DNA of 64,000 nt from Mycolicibacterium aromaticivorans JS19b1 = JCM 16368 (GCF_000559085.1 NZ_JALN02000001.1:2480001-2544000), one strand, 5' to 3'. Positions 40,214 through 50,218 are shown, counted from the stretch's first letter. Numbers and translations are program-made. Notes: generated from the letters alone by a model not told the origin.

Positions 40214-41461
40214 CTACCCGGCCCGCGCCGAGGACTGCGGAGGGCGGGTATCGCGGGCGTGGTCGATGGAGGCCAGCCGGCCGCCCTCGGCCCCCGGCGG
40301 GCCGGTGTGCTTGTCGTGCTTGACGTCGCGGAAGTCGACCATCCTGCGCATCCAGCGCCGGGCCGGTTCCTCGACCCCGTGGTAGAGCCCGATCGCGCCG
40401 GCCACGGCGGCCACGATCAGGCCGACGACGACGATCTTCTGAACCGATTTCGGAAGGTCGATCTGGTACTCCTGGACCGCCCAGTTCCACGAGGTGTGCA
40501 CGATCTCGTGGACCATGTAGAGGCTGAACGAAATCTGGCCCCCGTACACCAGCAGCCGCGTGGACAGCAGCGCCGGCAGGGTGCCCACGCCGATCGCCAG
40601 CGTGACGACCAGAGGCATGAACAACACGTCGACCAGGCCGCCGGGGTCGATCATCCCAGCCACCGGGTTGGCGTCGTAGTAGTAGAGGATGCCGACCATC
40701 GCGGCGGTCAGCAGTACCGCGGCAATGCCCGAGATGTGCTGGCCACGCCTTCCGATCTGCAGCCGTCGCACGGCCGCGCAGGCCAGCGCGCCGGCCACGA
40801 ATTGGGCCACGATTCGCGGCAGCCAGCTCCACGGGGTGTAGAAATGGCCGCTGGCCAGCAGCAGCAGAGTGGGCGGCAGTGCAGCAACGAAGGCCAGGAA
40901 GATCAGCATGCGGGCCCGGGTCACGCGCGCCATCCGGAAGATCACCAGGATGATCCCGCCGAACAGCAGGTAGGCCAGCCATTCCGCGCTGATCGACCAC
41001 GCCGGCCCGTCCCAGCTGGTGCCGTCGAAGAACGGTTCGAACCAGAGCTGCACCATGAACAGCTGGCGCACATAGCTGATCGCGGTGAGCTTCTCGACGT
41101 CCGCCGACGGTGTGGCGCCGACGTGCAGCGTGAAGATGATCCACGCGGCGGCGAGGTGCATGGTCACCAGGTACACCGGCCACACCCGGGACAGCCGCAG
41201 CCAGAGGAAGTGCAGGGTGGCGCGCCCCGAGAAGTGCGTTCCCATCCGATCGAGATAGTTCCACGTCAGCACGAATCCGCTGAGGATGAAGAACAGGTCG
41301 ACGCCTTGAGCTCCGGCGTTGAGCAGCGGCGCAAGGTCTTCCTTGAGTCGCGGTGAGGCTTCCCAGATCAGCGGCCGGAAGTGGAACAACACCACCCACA
41401 AGGCGGCGACGATGCGAAGACCGGTCAGCGCCTTGATTTCTCCGGTTCGCACAACACCCAT
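40214..41461 (-). CDS. Acyltransferase-3 family (OafA-like) membrane protein
   Basis: The 415-residue integral membrane enzyme has about 10 membrane helices. Family marks are LTGLRIVAALWVVLFHF near the N-terminus (residues 12-28) with a conserved Arg and His, FFILSGFVLTWNYL (about 57-70), PAWSISAEWLAYLLFG (about 150-165) and SLYMVHEIVH near residue 320. It transfers acetyl or other acyl groups across the membrane to an envelope substrate. The C-terminus is a charged cytoplasmic tail (about 375-415). No SGNH domain is fused; a separate SGNH gene lies just downstream. The acceptor cannot be told from sequence. The following 207-base gap (41462-41668) shows no gene. Confidence 0.92.
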   Translation of the reverse strand: MGVVRTGEIKALTGLRIVAALWVVLFHFRPLIWEASPRLKEDLAPLLNAGAQGVDLFFILSGFVLTWNYLDRMGTHFSGRATLHFLWLRLSRVWPVYLVTMHLAAAWIIFTLHVGATPSADVEKLTAISYVRQLFMVQLWFEPFFDGTSWDGPAWSISAEWLAYLLFGGIILVIFRMARVTRARMLIFLAFVAALPPTLLLLASGHFYTPWSWLPRIVAQFVAGALACAAVRRLQIGRRGQHISGIAAVLLTAAMVGILYYYDANPVAGMIDPGGLVDVLFMPLVVTLAIGVGTLPALLSTRLLVYGGQISFSLYMVHEIVHTSWNWAVQEYQIDLPKSVQKIVVVGLIVAAVAGAIGLYHGVEEPARRWMRRMVDFRDVKHDKHTGPPGAEGGRLASIDHARDTRPPQSSARAG

Positions 41462-41668
41462 TCCGAACCCATTCCGACTCTTGCTCTACGTTTCGACGCC
41501 ACCTCGTCAGACGGGTCGGACCCCGCCGCCCCCGCGATTTCACCTGGCAGCCTATCAGCGCGGCCGTCGCCGGCCCGGTCTTGCAACGCTGTGGGGTTGC
41601 TGGAGGCGGCCCTGCCCGGCCGTTTGCTGGCTTGACGCAGGCCCACGGTTCCTTGCCGGTCCCTCGAA

Positions 41669-42430
41669 TCAGGTTGCAGCCCAGCCACCGTCGACGCTGA
41701 GGACTACTCCGTGGATATTGGCGGCGGCGTCACTGGCCAGGAACACCACCGCGGCCGAGACCTCCTCCGGGGTGCTGACCCGCCGCGACGGCAGGCGGCT
41801 CAGCGTCGGCGCGATGTGGTCGGCGAATTCGGCCTGCCGATCGGTGCCGATCGGGCCGGGGGCCACCGCGTTGACCCGAACACCGTGCGGGCCGTACTCG
41901 TCCGCCCAGGACTGGGTGAACGAATGGATCGCGGCTTTGTTGGCGCCGTAGACCGCCGAGCCGCCGGCTCCACGCAGACCGGCGACCGAACCGATGTTGA
42001 CGATCGTGCCGCCACCCTGGGCGACCATGCGCGGGGCCAGAACACCGGTCAACAGGAACGGTGCGAACACGTTGACGCCGAAGACATCTCGCAGTTCCTG
42101 CTCGGTGACGTCAGCGGTCGGCGTGGGCATCAGCAAGGTGGCCGCGTTGTTCACCAGGATGTCGATGCCGCCGCTCGCCTCGATGGCAGCGTCGGCCAGC
42201 TGGTTCGTGGCGGCACCGCCGGCTCCCAGATCGGCGGCGACGAAGGACCCGTCCCCACCTGCCGAACGGATATCGGCGACGACCGCATCGCCGCGGGTAT
42301 TGTCCCGTCCGCTCACCACCACGAAGGCGCCGTCAGCGGCCAGGGCCTTCGCGATGGCGACCCCGAGGCCGCCTGTGGAACCGGTGACAAGTGCTCTGCG
42401 CCCGGCCAACCGGGTATCTTTTGGACTCAT
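41669..42430 (-). CDS. Short-chain dehydrogenase/reductase (SDR)
   Basis: The 253-residue classical SDR has the cofactor motif TGSTGGLG (about residues 16-23), NNAA (about 98), the catalytic Ser in IVNIGSVAGL (about 150), YGANK (about 164-168, Tyr and Lys) and the end VLSVDGGWAAT. It should bind NAD(P) and oxidise or reduce an unknown alcohol or ketone. ATG 42430 overlaps, on the opposite strand, the ATG of the divergent TetR gene; both start codons lie in one palindrome. Repression by that TetR is the obvious expectation. Confidence 0.92.
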   Translation of the reverse strand: MSPKDTRLAGRRALVTGSTGGLGVAIAKALAADGAFVVVSGRDNTRGDAVVADIRSAGGDGSFVAADLGAGGAATNQLADAAIEASGGIDILVNNAATLLMPTPTADVTEQELRDVFGVNVFAPFLLTGVLAPRMVAQGGGTIVNIGSVAGLRGAGGSAVYGANKAAIHSFTQSWADEYGPHGVRVNAVAPGPIGTDRQAEFADHIAPTLSRLPSRRVSTPEEVSAAVVFLASDAAANIHGVVLSVDGGWAAT

Positions 42431-42472
42431 GAGTCCACATGCTTCGCCTTCAAAAATGGACCTGCAAGTCCA
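42415..42472. promoter_or_regulatory. Twin TetR-type operators TGGAC-N6-GTCCA at the SDR/TetR start codons
   Basis: Operator 1 is TGGACTCATGAGTCCA (42422-42437), a perfect palindrome containing both divergent ATG codons. Operator 2 is TGGACCTGCAAGTCCA (42457-42472), sharing both 5-base arms, 35 bases further. TATCTT (42415-42420), 8 bases before the TetR ATG, may be its -10. Confidence 0.75.
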
Positions 42473-43058
42473 AAATTTGACCGCGAAGGGCCGCGCCACC
42501 CGACAGCGGATCATCGAGGGAGCCGCCGCCGAGATCCGCGCCCGCGGCGTCGCGCTGACCACCCTCGACGACGTCATGGTGCGCACTCGCACCTCCAAAA
42601 GTCAGCTCTTCCACTATTTCCCCGGCGGTAAGGAGCAGCTCCTGCTGGCCGTCGCGGCACTGGAGTCCCAGATGGTGCTCGACGACCAGCAGCCTCATCT
42701 CGGTGCGCTCACATCATGGGCAGCCTGGCAGCGGTGGCGGGATTCCGTCGTCGACCGCTATCGCAGGCAGGGCCAGAACTGCCCGATCGCGGTGCTGATG
42801 TCGGAGATCGGGCGCACCACCCCGGGGGCCGAGGCCGTCACCGCCGAGCTCATCGTCCAGTGGAGCGGCGCGATCGCGACCGGAATCCGGTCGATGCAGG
42901 AGCAGGGCAAGGTGGCCTATTCGGTGAACGCCGAGCGCGCCGCGGCAGCGTTGCTGGCCGGGATCCAGGGCGGGGTCGGCATCATGCTGGCGACCGGCGA
43001 CCTGAGCTATCTGGAAGCCGCTCTGGACCAGGGCATCGATGCGCTGCGCGCGGCATGA
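42429..43058 (+). CDS. TetR-family regulator
   Basis: The 209-residue regulator has an N-terminal HTH (RQRIIEGAAAEIRARGVALTTLDDV, TRTSKSQLFHYFPGGKEQLLLAV; about residues 25-75) and a TetR_C-type ligand domain with WRDSVVDRYRRQGQNCPIAVLMSEIG (about 104-129). ATG 42429 is preferred because TATCTT lies 8 bases upstream; ATG 42456 is an alternative and falls in the second operator. It faces an SDR gene that starts on the same bases. A local one-gene circuit responding to the SDR substrate is likely. Confidence 0.9.
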   Translation: MSPHASPSKMDLQVQNLTAKGRATRQRIIEGAAAEIRARGVALTTLDDVMVRTRTSKSQLFHYFPGGKEQLLLAVAALESQMVLDDQQPHLGALTSWAAWQRWRDSVVDRYRRQGQNCPIAVLMSEIGRTTPGAEAVTAELIVQWSGAIATGIRSMQEQGKVAYSVNAERAAAALLAGIQGGVGIMLATGDLSYLEAALDQGIDALRAA

Positions 43059-43069
43059 CACACCGGCGC

Positions 43070-43348
43070 TCAGCCGCCGTTCTGCGCCATCGCCCAGCAC
43101 GTGACCGAATGCCACAGGTTGCAGGGGATGCCGTTCATCGTGGGGATCTGGTTGGGCTGGATGTTGGTGGTCACGTTGTCGGGGCCGATCGCCTGGGGGG
43201 CCTGACCACCTGCCGGCCCGGACGTGCACACCCCGGGGAATCGGCTCTGGACGGTCCCATTCGGGCAGTCGGCGGAGGCCGGTGCGGCCAGCACCAGCGA
43301 TCCCGACGTGAGCGCCACCGCACACGCGCCGATGAGAAGTCGTTTCAC
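43070..43348 (-). CDS. Small secreted Cys-containing protein (92 residues)
   Basis: GTG 43348 (or 43354) begins a signal peptide (KRLLIGACAVALTSGSLVLAAPASA, about residues 2-26) and a mature part with four Cys: ADCPNGTVQ, PGVCTSG, GIPCNLW and VTCWAM. AGGTGA lies just ahead of the start. It ends 11 bases after the TetR stop, converging with it. The arrangement is like other short mycobacterial secreted proteins stabilised by disulfides. Function is unknown; no enzyme motif is present. Confidence 0.78.
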   Translation of the reverse strand: MKRLLIGACAVALTSGSLVLAAPASADCPNGTVQSRFPGVCTSGPAGGQAPQAIGPDNVTTNIQPNQIPTMNGIPCNLWHSVTCWAMAQNGG

Positions 43349-43448
43349 AGTCACCTGATTCCGCCTCGAGCAGGCCTCGGGTCCAACCACTTAACCACGA
43401 TATCGACGGCGCAGCCAGATTCGTTAGCGGTCACCAGCGACGACGCCG

Positions 43449-43922
43449 CTACGGGCTGAGCACGCCGGCGGCCGGCAACGGCAACGACGGCACCGAGGGA
43501 ACGCCGTTGAGCGTGTTGAGTGCGCCCGACGCCTGGTTGGCGGTACTGAGCATCTGCATCAGCGGCCCGAAGTTCCCGTTGCCGAGTTCGGCCATCACCG
43601 CCGGGCACTGGGACCGGATGGCCTGCTCGGCCACGAACCCGGTCACCTGGGAGGCGAGGCCGCCGTGTCCGCTGGCCGTGGTGGCATTGGAAACCAGGCT
43701 GCTGCCCGGCTTGACCAGCATCGGGCAGATCTGCTGGCCGATCTGCACGATCAGCTGACTGATACCGGTCGAGTTCAGCAGGCTACTGACGCCCGCTGTG
43801 TCCGCGTGGGCAGGCGCCGGCCACGCGGCTACGGCAACGAACGTTCCTGCCATCACGGCCAGCGATCGCACTGCGAAGGCGGTGCCGCCGGTCGATTCAC
43901 GATCGAAAGTGCGCACGGTCAT
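43449..43922 (-). CDS. Exported protein of unknown function
   Basis: From ATG 43922 the 157-residue protein has a signal peptide (about residues 18-41, ending PAPAHA) and a helical mature region with GISQLIVQIGQQICPMLV and EQAIRSQCPAVMAEL. The two Cys residues may pair. The C-terminus is Pro/Leu-rich. ATG 43922 was chosen over ATG 43973 because the longer version only adds basic residues before the signal; an internal ATG at the hydrophobic run is also possible. The short Leu/Gly-rich tail resembles other mycobacterial secreted proteins, but I cannot name a family. Confidence 0.7.
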   Translation of the reverse strand: MTVRTFDRESTGGTAFAVRSLAVMAGTFVAVAAWPAPAHADTAGVSSLLNSTGISQLIVQIGQQICPMLVKPGSSLVSNATTASGHGGLASQVTGFVAEQAIRSQCPAVMAELGNGNFGPLMQMLSTANQASGALNTLNGVPSVPSLPLPAAGVLSP

Positions 43923-44110
43923 ATGGGTCCTACTCTGGCTCGATCGGCTCAAAGCACGAGCCACTGATGTCACTTCGGTAACAGTGGCTTACTCAGGTCA
44001 CACTTTGGGCACGGAACCGTAAAGGTTCGAAGCCTATGCGTTTCCCCTACGCGATCTCGGCGCAGCGGGTGCGACACTTCCCGGTTTCGGCGACAATGTC
44101 CGGCCTGCCG

Positions 44111-45679
44111 TTACAGAGCATCGTTGATCTCGTTTTTCAGCACCTCGGCCTGGGTCCCGAAGACGGCCTGCACGCTGTTGCCGACCTCGATCACGCCGGC
44201 GGCGCCAAGGCTTTTCAGCCGGTTCTGGTCGACTTTGCCGGCGTCCACGACCTCCATCCGCAGTCTGGTGATACAGGCGTCGACGCTGCGCAGGTTCTCT
44301 CGCCCACCGAACGCCGCGATCAGCTGTTCGGCCTTGCTGTCGGTGACCGCGGGGGCGGTCGTCACCGCGCCCCCGACCGCCACGGCGGTCGCCGACTCGG
44401 CGCCTTCGCCCACGTTCGCCCGCTCCTCGGCGTCGAACTCGGCGTCGGGTTCACGGCCGGGCGTGCGCATGTTCCATCGGGTGATCGCGAAACGGAACAG
44501 CAGGTAGTACACGGCGAAGAAGACCAGGCCCATGACGATCAGCAGCGGGATGTTCTTGGCGGCGGGCGCGGTGCCGTAGAGGAGCAGATCGATCAGACCG
44601 GCTGAGAACGAGAAGCCCAGGTGGATGTCGAGCAGGTAGGCGATGGCCAGCGACAACCCGGTCAGAACCGCGTGCACGACGTAGAGCGGGAACGCCACGA
44701 ACATGAAGGCGAACTCCAGCGGTTCGGTGACACCGGTGAGGAACGCGGTCAGCGCGGCGGCGGACAGGATGCCGAACGCGACCTTTCGTTGTTTCTTGTT
44801 CGCCACGTGGATCATTGCCAACGCCGCGCCGGGCAGGCCGAACATCAGGATCGGGTAGAAGCCCGACGTGAGCAGGCCAGCGCTGGGGTCACCGGCGGCG
44901 AACCGGCTGAGTTCACCGGTGACCACATGCCCGTCGCCGCTCGGATAGCTGCCGTAGATGAACCACACGTACGAATTCAGGATGTGGTGCAGACCCAACG
45001 GGATCAGCATGCGGTTGGCGAAGCCGTAGACGAACGCCCCCAGCGCACCGGCACCGCCGATGAAGTGGCCCAGTCCGGTGAGCCCGGCGTCGAACATCGG
45101 ATAGAAATAGCTCATCGCGAAGGACACCACGAGGCTCGCCACCGATACGACGATCGGGACGAAGCGGCGACCACCGAAGAAACCGAGGTACGGCGGCAAC
45201 GTGATGGTGTGGTACTTGTCGAACAGCCACGCGGTGAGCAGACCGACCACTATCCCGCCGAACACGCTGTAGTTGATCTGCGCCTGTTCGCCGGCCTTGT
45301 CGAGTTGTCCGGCAAGCACGAACGGCGACATCGTCTTGAAGACCGCCTGCATCACCAGATAGCCGACGACTGCTGACAGCGCCGTCGAGCCGTCGGCCTT
45401 GCGCGCGAAGCCGATCGCGACACCGACGGCGAACAGCAACGCGAGATTGTTGAACAGCGCTCCGCCGGCTGCGCTCATCGCCTGGAAGAACGGGCCGATC
45501 ACCGGCGCCTTGATCCGCCCCAGCAGGTCGTCCTGGCCGAGCCGCAGCAGGATGCCTGCGGCCGGAAGTACGGCGATCGGCAGCATCAAGCTCTTACCGA
45601 GCCGTTGCAGCTGCGCGAAGCCCGGTATGCGCAGCCCCGACTTTTGCTGTGCGCCTGAGCCTTTGGTGGTTTCACTCAT
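44111..45679 (-). CDS. nagE: PTS glucose/N-acetylglucosamine-family EIICB permease
   Basis: The 522-residue protein joins an EIIC membrane domain (about residues 20-400, 10 or so helices, with GLHHILNS and PLEFAF-like signature blocks GVTEPLEFAFMFV) to a C-terminal EIIB domain whose phospho-Cys is in VDACITRLRM (about 468). A separate EIIA gene is divergent, followed by nagB and nagA, which supports amino-sugar uptake; glucose (PtsG) specificity cannot be excluded. It imports and phosphorylates its sugar using phosphate from EI and HPr, which are not in this window. Confidence 0.88.
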   Translation of the reverse strand: MSETTKGSGAQQKSGLRIPGFAQLQRLGKSLMLPIAVLPAAGILLRLGQDDLLGRIKAPVIGPFFQAMSAAGGALFNNLALLFAVGVAIGFARKADGSTALSAVVGYLVMQAVFKTMSPFVLAGQLDKAGEQAQINYSVFGGIVVGLLTAWLFDKYHTITLPPYLGFFGGRRFVPIVVSVASLVVSFAMSYFYPMFDAGLTGLGHFIGGAGALGAFVYGFANRMLIPLGLHHILNSYVWFIYGSYPSGDGHVVTGELSRFAAGDPSAGLLTSGFYPILMFGLPGAALAMIHVANKKQRKVAFGILSAAALTAFLTGVTEPLEFAFMFVAFPLYVVHAVLTGLSLAIAYLLDIHLGFSFSAGLIDLLLYGTAPAAKNIPLLIVMGLVFFAVYYLLFRFAITRWNMRTPGREPDAEFDAEERANVGEGAESATAVAVGGAVTTAPAVTDSKAEQLIAAFGGRENLRSVDACITRLRMEVVDAGKVDQNRLKSLGAAGVIEVGNSVQAVFGTQAEVLKNEINDAL

Positions 45680-45776
45680 GGCCGGCCGGCCTCCCGTCGT
45701 CGCAGCACAGCCGAAGCTTAGACAAATCGCCGGAGGTGAGGCGTTGTTTCCGCCGCGGCTAGGTGGGTCAACTCTC

Positions 45777-45792
45777 TATTGTCTTCGACAAT
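45777..45792. promoter_or_regulatory. Operator-like palindrome overlapping the EIIA -10 and start codon
   Basis: ATTGTC-TTC-GACAAT (45778-45792) is an inverted repeat running into the ATG at 45791. TATTGT (45777-45782) lies 8 bases from the ATG and fits a leaderless -10. A repressor here would control EIIA-nagBA. Confidence 0.55.
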
Positions 45793-46261
45793 GAGCACAA
45801 CGTCCGTCCACGCGCCGGTATCCGGGCGTGCTATCGCGCTCGGCGACGTACCCGATCCCGTTTTCGCCCAAGGCATGGTGGGCTTCGGCGCCGCAGTCGA
45901 TCCGCCACACGACGTGATCGATGCGGTGGCGCCGGTCAGCGGCCGCGTCCTGAAGCTGATGCCGCACGCCTACATCATCATCACGGGCGAGAATGTCGGC
46001 GTCCTGGTTCATCTCGGGCTCGATACCGTCACCCTGCAGGGGGCGGGATTCAGCGCCCACGTCAGCGAGGGCGACACCGTGACCGCCGGCCAGCCGATCA
46101 TCACCTATGACGTCCCGTCGGTGGTGGCAGCCGGGTTGAGCCCGATCGTTCCCGTCGTGGTGATGGACGAACGTGAACCCGGCAACGTCGTGGTGAGCGG
46201 CGACGTCACTCAGGGTGCCGAAATCGCTTCGGGAGCCCTACTTTTCACTGCCAATAAGTAG
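45791..46261 (+). CDS. crr: PTS EIIA (glucose-type, Crr)
   Basis: The 156-residue cytoplasmic phosphocarrier has the glucose-class EIIA motifs: PVSGRAIALGDVPDPVFAQGMVGFG (about residues 10-34), the active His74 in GVLVHLGLDTV, with supporting His59, and EGDTVTAGQPI. It takes phosphate from HPr and gives it to the EIIB Cys of the divergent permease. ATG 45791 is chosen over the in-frame 45779 start because the -10-like TATTGT lies between them. nagB starts 6 bases after its stop, so crr-nagB-nagA is one operon. Confidence 0.92.
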   Translation: MSTTSVHAPVSGRAIALGDVPDPVFAQGMVGFGAAVDPPHDVIDAVAPVSGRVLKLMPHAYIIITGENVGVLVHLGLDTVTLQGAGFSAHVSEGDTVTAGQPIITYDVPSVVAAGLSPIVPVVVMDEREPGNVVVSGDVTQGAEIASGALLFTANK

Positions 46262-46267
46262 GGTCTG

Positions 46268-47053
46268 ATGGAAGTTGTCATTCTCCCCGACACCGCGGCG
46301 ATCGGCGCGCTGGCCGCCGATGCCGTCGAGGCGCTGCTCGCCCGCAAGCCGACCGCGGTGCTTGGACTGGCCACCGGCTCGTCCCCGCTGGCGATCTACG
46401 ACGAGTTGGCCGCCCGGTGCGACGCGGGCCGCATCTCGTTTCGGCGAGCCCGCGGCTTCACCCTCGACGAGTACGTCGGATTGCCGGCCGATCATCCCGA
46501 GCGCTACCGCACCGTCATCGACACGGTGTTGGTCTCGCGCGTCGACTTCGCGGCGGGCGCGGTGGCCGGCCCCGACGGGTTGGCCGAAGACATTCCGGTG
46601 GCGTGCGCCCAGTACGAGGCGGCCATCACCGCAGCAGGCGGCATCGACCTGCAAATCCTGGGCATCGGCACCGACGGCCACATCGGATTCAACGAGCCCG
46701 GGTCGTCGCTGGCGTCGCGCACCCGGATCAAAACGCTGACGCGCCAGACCCGAATCGACAACGCCCGCTTCTTCGACGACGACGTCGACCAAGTCCCGAC
46801 CCATTGCCTAACCCAAGGGTTGGGCACGATCATGGCGGCCCGTCACGTCGTGCTGGTGGCGCTCGGCCGAAGCAAGGCCGAGGCGGTGCATCAGCTGGTG
46901 GAGGGGCCGGTGAGCGCGATGTGGCCGGCCACCATCCTGCAGCATCATCCGCACGTGACGGTCCTCCTCGACGGCGGTGCGGCGCGACGTTTGCAGCTGG
47001 CCGACTACTACCGGGAGACCTACCTGTCCAAGCCGTCATGGCAGGGCATCTGA
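46268..47053 (+). CDS. nagB: Glucosamine-6-phosphate deaminase
   Basis: The 261-residue enzyme converts glucosamine-6-phosphate to fructose-6-phosphate and ammonia. Family marks are LGLATGSSPLAIYDEL (about residues 36-51), FTLDEYVGLPADHPERY (about 64-80), LGIGTDGHIGFNEPGSS (about 131-147) with the catalytic Asp and His, and SRTRIKTLT. It starts 6 bases after crr and ends directly before the nagA GTG at 47054, with no gap. With NagA it would feed N-acetylglucosamine from the PTS into glycolysis. Confidence 0.95.
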   Translation: MEVVILPDTAAIGALAADAVEALLARKPTAVLGLATGSSPLAIYDELAARCDAGRISFRRARGFTLDEYVGLPADHPERYRTVIDTVLVSRVDFAAGAVAGPDGLAEDIPVACAQYEAAITAAGGIDLQILGIGTDGHIGFNEPGSSLASRTRIKTLTRQTRIDNARFFDDDVDQVPTHCLTQGLGTIMAARHVVLVALGRSKAEAVHQLVEGPVSAMWPATILQHHPHVTVLLDGGAARRLQLADYYRETYLSKPSWQGI

Positions 47054-48184
47054 GTGCTGATCACCGCTGCCACCTTGCTGACCGGCCGAGAATTGTTGCG
47101 GCCGGGCTGGATTGAGGTGTTCGGCGGGTCAGTGCGGGCGCTGGGCGCGGGTTCGCCGCCGCGAGCGGCCGACCGTGAGCTGGGTACCGTGGTGCCCGGT
47201 TTCATCGACACCCACGTCCACGGCGGCGGCGGGTCCGATTTCTCCGGGGCGACTTCGGATGACACGGCGACCGCTGTGGAGCTTCACCGCAGGCACGGCA
47301 CCACGACCCTGATCGCGTCGCTGGTGTCGGCCGGACCGGCCGAACTGTTGCACCAGGTCGAGGTACTCGCCGGCCATGTGCGCGACGGCACGCTCGGCGG
47401 GATTCACCTCGAAGGCCCGTGGCTGGCCACGCAACGCTGCGGAGCGCACGACCCTGCGGCGCTTCGCGATCCGGACACCGGCGAAGTCGACACGCTGCTG
47501 CAGGCCGGCGCCGGAGCCATCCGGATGGTCACTCTCGCACCGGAGCGCCCGGGTGCGCTGGCCGCGATCGAGCGAATCGTCACCGCGGGCGCGGTGGCCG
47601 CTGTCGGACACACAGAGGCGACCTACGAGCAGACCCGCGCGGCGATCACAGCGGGCGCGACGGTCGGCACGCATCTGTTCAACGCGATGCGCCCGATCCA
47701 CCACCGCGAGCCGGGCCCGGTGATCGCGCTGCTGGAAGACCCCCGGGTGACGGTGGAGTTGATCGCCGACGGAGTGCACGTCGACGCCGCGCTGTACCGG
47801 CACGTGGTCCGTGCGGCCGGTCCCGACCGGCTGTCGCTCGTCACCGACGCCATGGCGGCGGCCGGGGTGAGCGACGGCCGGTACCGGATCGGCCGAATGG
47901 ACGTCGAGGTCGCCGACGGCGTGGCCCAGCTGGCCGGGACGACGACGATAGCGGGCAGCACCGCCACGATGGACCGGGTGTTCCGATTCGCCGTGGCCAA
48001 CAGCGGGCTCCCCCACGACGAGGCACTGTCACTCGCGGTGCGCCAGTCGTCGCTGAATCCGGCTCGCGCACTGGGGCTTCCATGTCCAGAACTCGTCACG
48101 GGCGCACGTGCCGACCTGGTCGCGCTGGACACCGACCTCGCGCTCACCGACGTGCTGTGCGGCGGCGCGTGGGTTCCGCGCTGA
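47054..48184 (+). CDS. nagA: N-acetylglucosamine-6-phosphate deacetylase
   Basis: The 376-residue amidohydrolase removes acetate from N-acetylglucosamine-6-phosphate. Motifs are PGFIDTHVHGGGG (about residues 49-61), the metal Glu in GIHLEGPWL (about 116-124), VGHTEATYEQT (about 190) and HLFNAMRPIHHREPG (about 211-225), and LVTDAM with the catalytic Asp (about 267). GTG 47054 immediately follows the nagB stop. It closes the crr-nagB-nagA operon, so its product is the direct substrate of NagB. Confidence 0.95.
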   Translation: MLITAATLLTGRELLRPGWIEVFGGSVRALGAGSPPRAADRELGTVVPGFIDTHVHGGGGSDFSGATSDDTATAVELHRRHGTTTLIASLVSAGPAELLHQVEVLAGHVRDGTLGGIHLEGPWLATQRCGAHDPAALRDPDTGEVDTLLQAGAGAIRMVTLAPERPGALAAIERIVTAGAVAAVGHTEATYEQTRAAITAGATVGTHLFNAMRPIHHREPGPVIALLEDPRVTVELIADGVHVDAALYRHVVRAAGPDRLSLVTDAMAAAGVSDGRYRIGRMDVEVADGVAQLAGTTTIAGSTATMDRVFRFAVANSGLPHDEALSLAVRQSSLNPARALGLPCPELVTGARADLVALDTDLALTDVLCGGAWVPR

Positions 48185-48269
48185 GCGCGGCGAACGTCTG
48201 TTCGATTTTTTGTCGTACCCCGGGTGCATCGTGTCTCCTACGCCGTCGAACTGACGAAAGGGGCCCAGC

Positions 48270-48737
48270 ATGTGCTGGTTGTGCGATCACCCGGACAACA
48301 CCGTTGCCGATTATCTCGACGAGGTCCGCGCCAAGATCCTGCGACGAGGCTGGGCAGTGCAATACGTCGAGTCGCCCCGCATGCCGTTCGCCTACACGGT
48401 CGGCTTGAGCGACTACGACGTCCCCGAGTTGCTGATGACGAACGTGTCACCGCAGCGGGCCGCCCGCCTGCTCAGCAGGTCGGCCGAGCTCGTGGTGCGC
48501 GGAGCCGAGCTGACCGCCGGTCAGCAGTTCACCCTCTGCGGCGGTCCGATGCTCGAGGTGGTCGAGGTCGAACATCCCGACGCACACATGGGTTTCGCGA
48601 CCGCCCTGTACGGCAGGGAGATTCGTGCGTTGCAGCTGGTCTGGTCGGATGGTCGCGGCCGGTGGCCGTGGGCCGCGGACTTCTGTGATCGCGAAAGCCG
48701 GCAACCGGTGTTGGGGGTGCGCACCAGGGCTGCGTGA
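48270..48737 (+). CDS. DUF4262 family protein
   Basis: The 155-residue soluble protein starts with MCWLCDHP, a CxxC pair, followed by RRGWAVQYVESPRMPFAYTVGLSDYDVPELL (about residues 26-56), the characteristic DUF4262 segment, and LQLVWSDGRGRWPWA near residue 120. GAAAGGGG lies 8-15 bases upstream of the ATG. The family is common in actinobacteria with no known reaction. The CxxC might bind metal. It stands alone between nagA and the mycolyltransferase-like gene. Confidence 0.85.
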   Translation: MCWLCDHPDNTVADYLDEVRAKILRRGWAVQYVESPRMPFAYTVGLSDYDVPELLMTNVSPQRAARLLSRSAELVVRGAELTAGQQFTLCGGPMLEVVEVEHPDAHMGFATALYGREIRALQLVWSDGRGRWPWAADFCDRESRQPVLGVRTRAA

Positions 48738-49817
<1,080 letters not shown>

Positions 49818-49906
49818 CCTGCGCTGATCCCGGTGCGCCACAACGTTCATCACGTTGCCATCGCCGATCGCGAACGAAGAACCGCCGAACAGGAGGCAAC
49901 CACGTC

Positions 49907-50218
49907 ATGCATACCGTCGTGTTGGTAGACAGCAGAACCGCGAGCGCGCTTGCCCAAGTATTGCCGCTGCTCTTGCTCACTCTTGTGGTCGAAGTTCGAC
50001 GCACGCAACGGCATCGAGGCTTGTCGCGAGCGCGCATCACTGCATTCCTGGCGCTCTTCGGTTTGGTCGAAGTAGTCCTGGTGCTCTCGATCGACGGTGC
50101 GTTCTACCCGTTTCAGTGGTTCGACTTCTGTTCAGCGGCGATCATCTTCGGGCTGATGTATCTGATCGCCTCGCTGTCGCTGTCGGACCCGTCGAAGGAC
50201 CGCGACGACGAACGCTAG
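49907..50218 (+). CDS. Small membrane protein (103 residues)
   Basis: ATG 49907 follows AGGAGG by 10 bases. The protein has three hydrophobic stretches (about residues 12-30, 45-62, 70-92) separated by a basic loop ([15 protein letters not shown]) and ends in a highly charged tail. No enzymatic motif is seen. It overlaps by 4 bases the stop of the converging DsbA-like gene. I do not recognise the family. The membrane segments and ribosome-binding site support it as a real gene. Confidence 0.75.
   Translation: MHTVVLVDSRTASALAQVLPLLLLTLVVEVRRTQRHRGLSRARITAFLALFGLVEVVLVLSIDGAFYPFQWFDFCSAAIIFGLMYLIASLSLSDPSKDRDDER

Noticed and set aside
41425..41688. Small minus-strand frame between acyltransferase and SDR
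   Set aside because: Arg/Ser/Gly-rich with no start signal or motif, and it overlaps both neighbours; not convincing as a gene.
45680..45790. DasR-type site for amino-sugar control between the PTS genes
   Set aside because: No match to the known 16-base DasR consensus was seen; only the ATTGTC/GACAAT palindrome is present.
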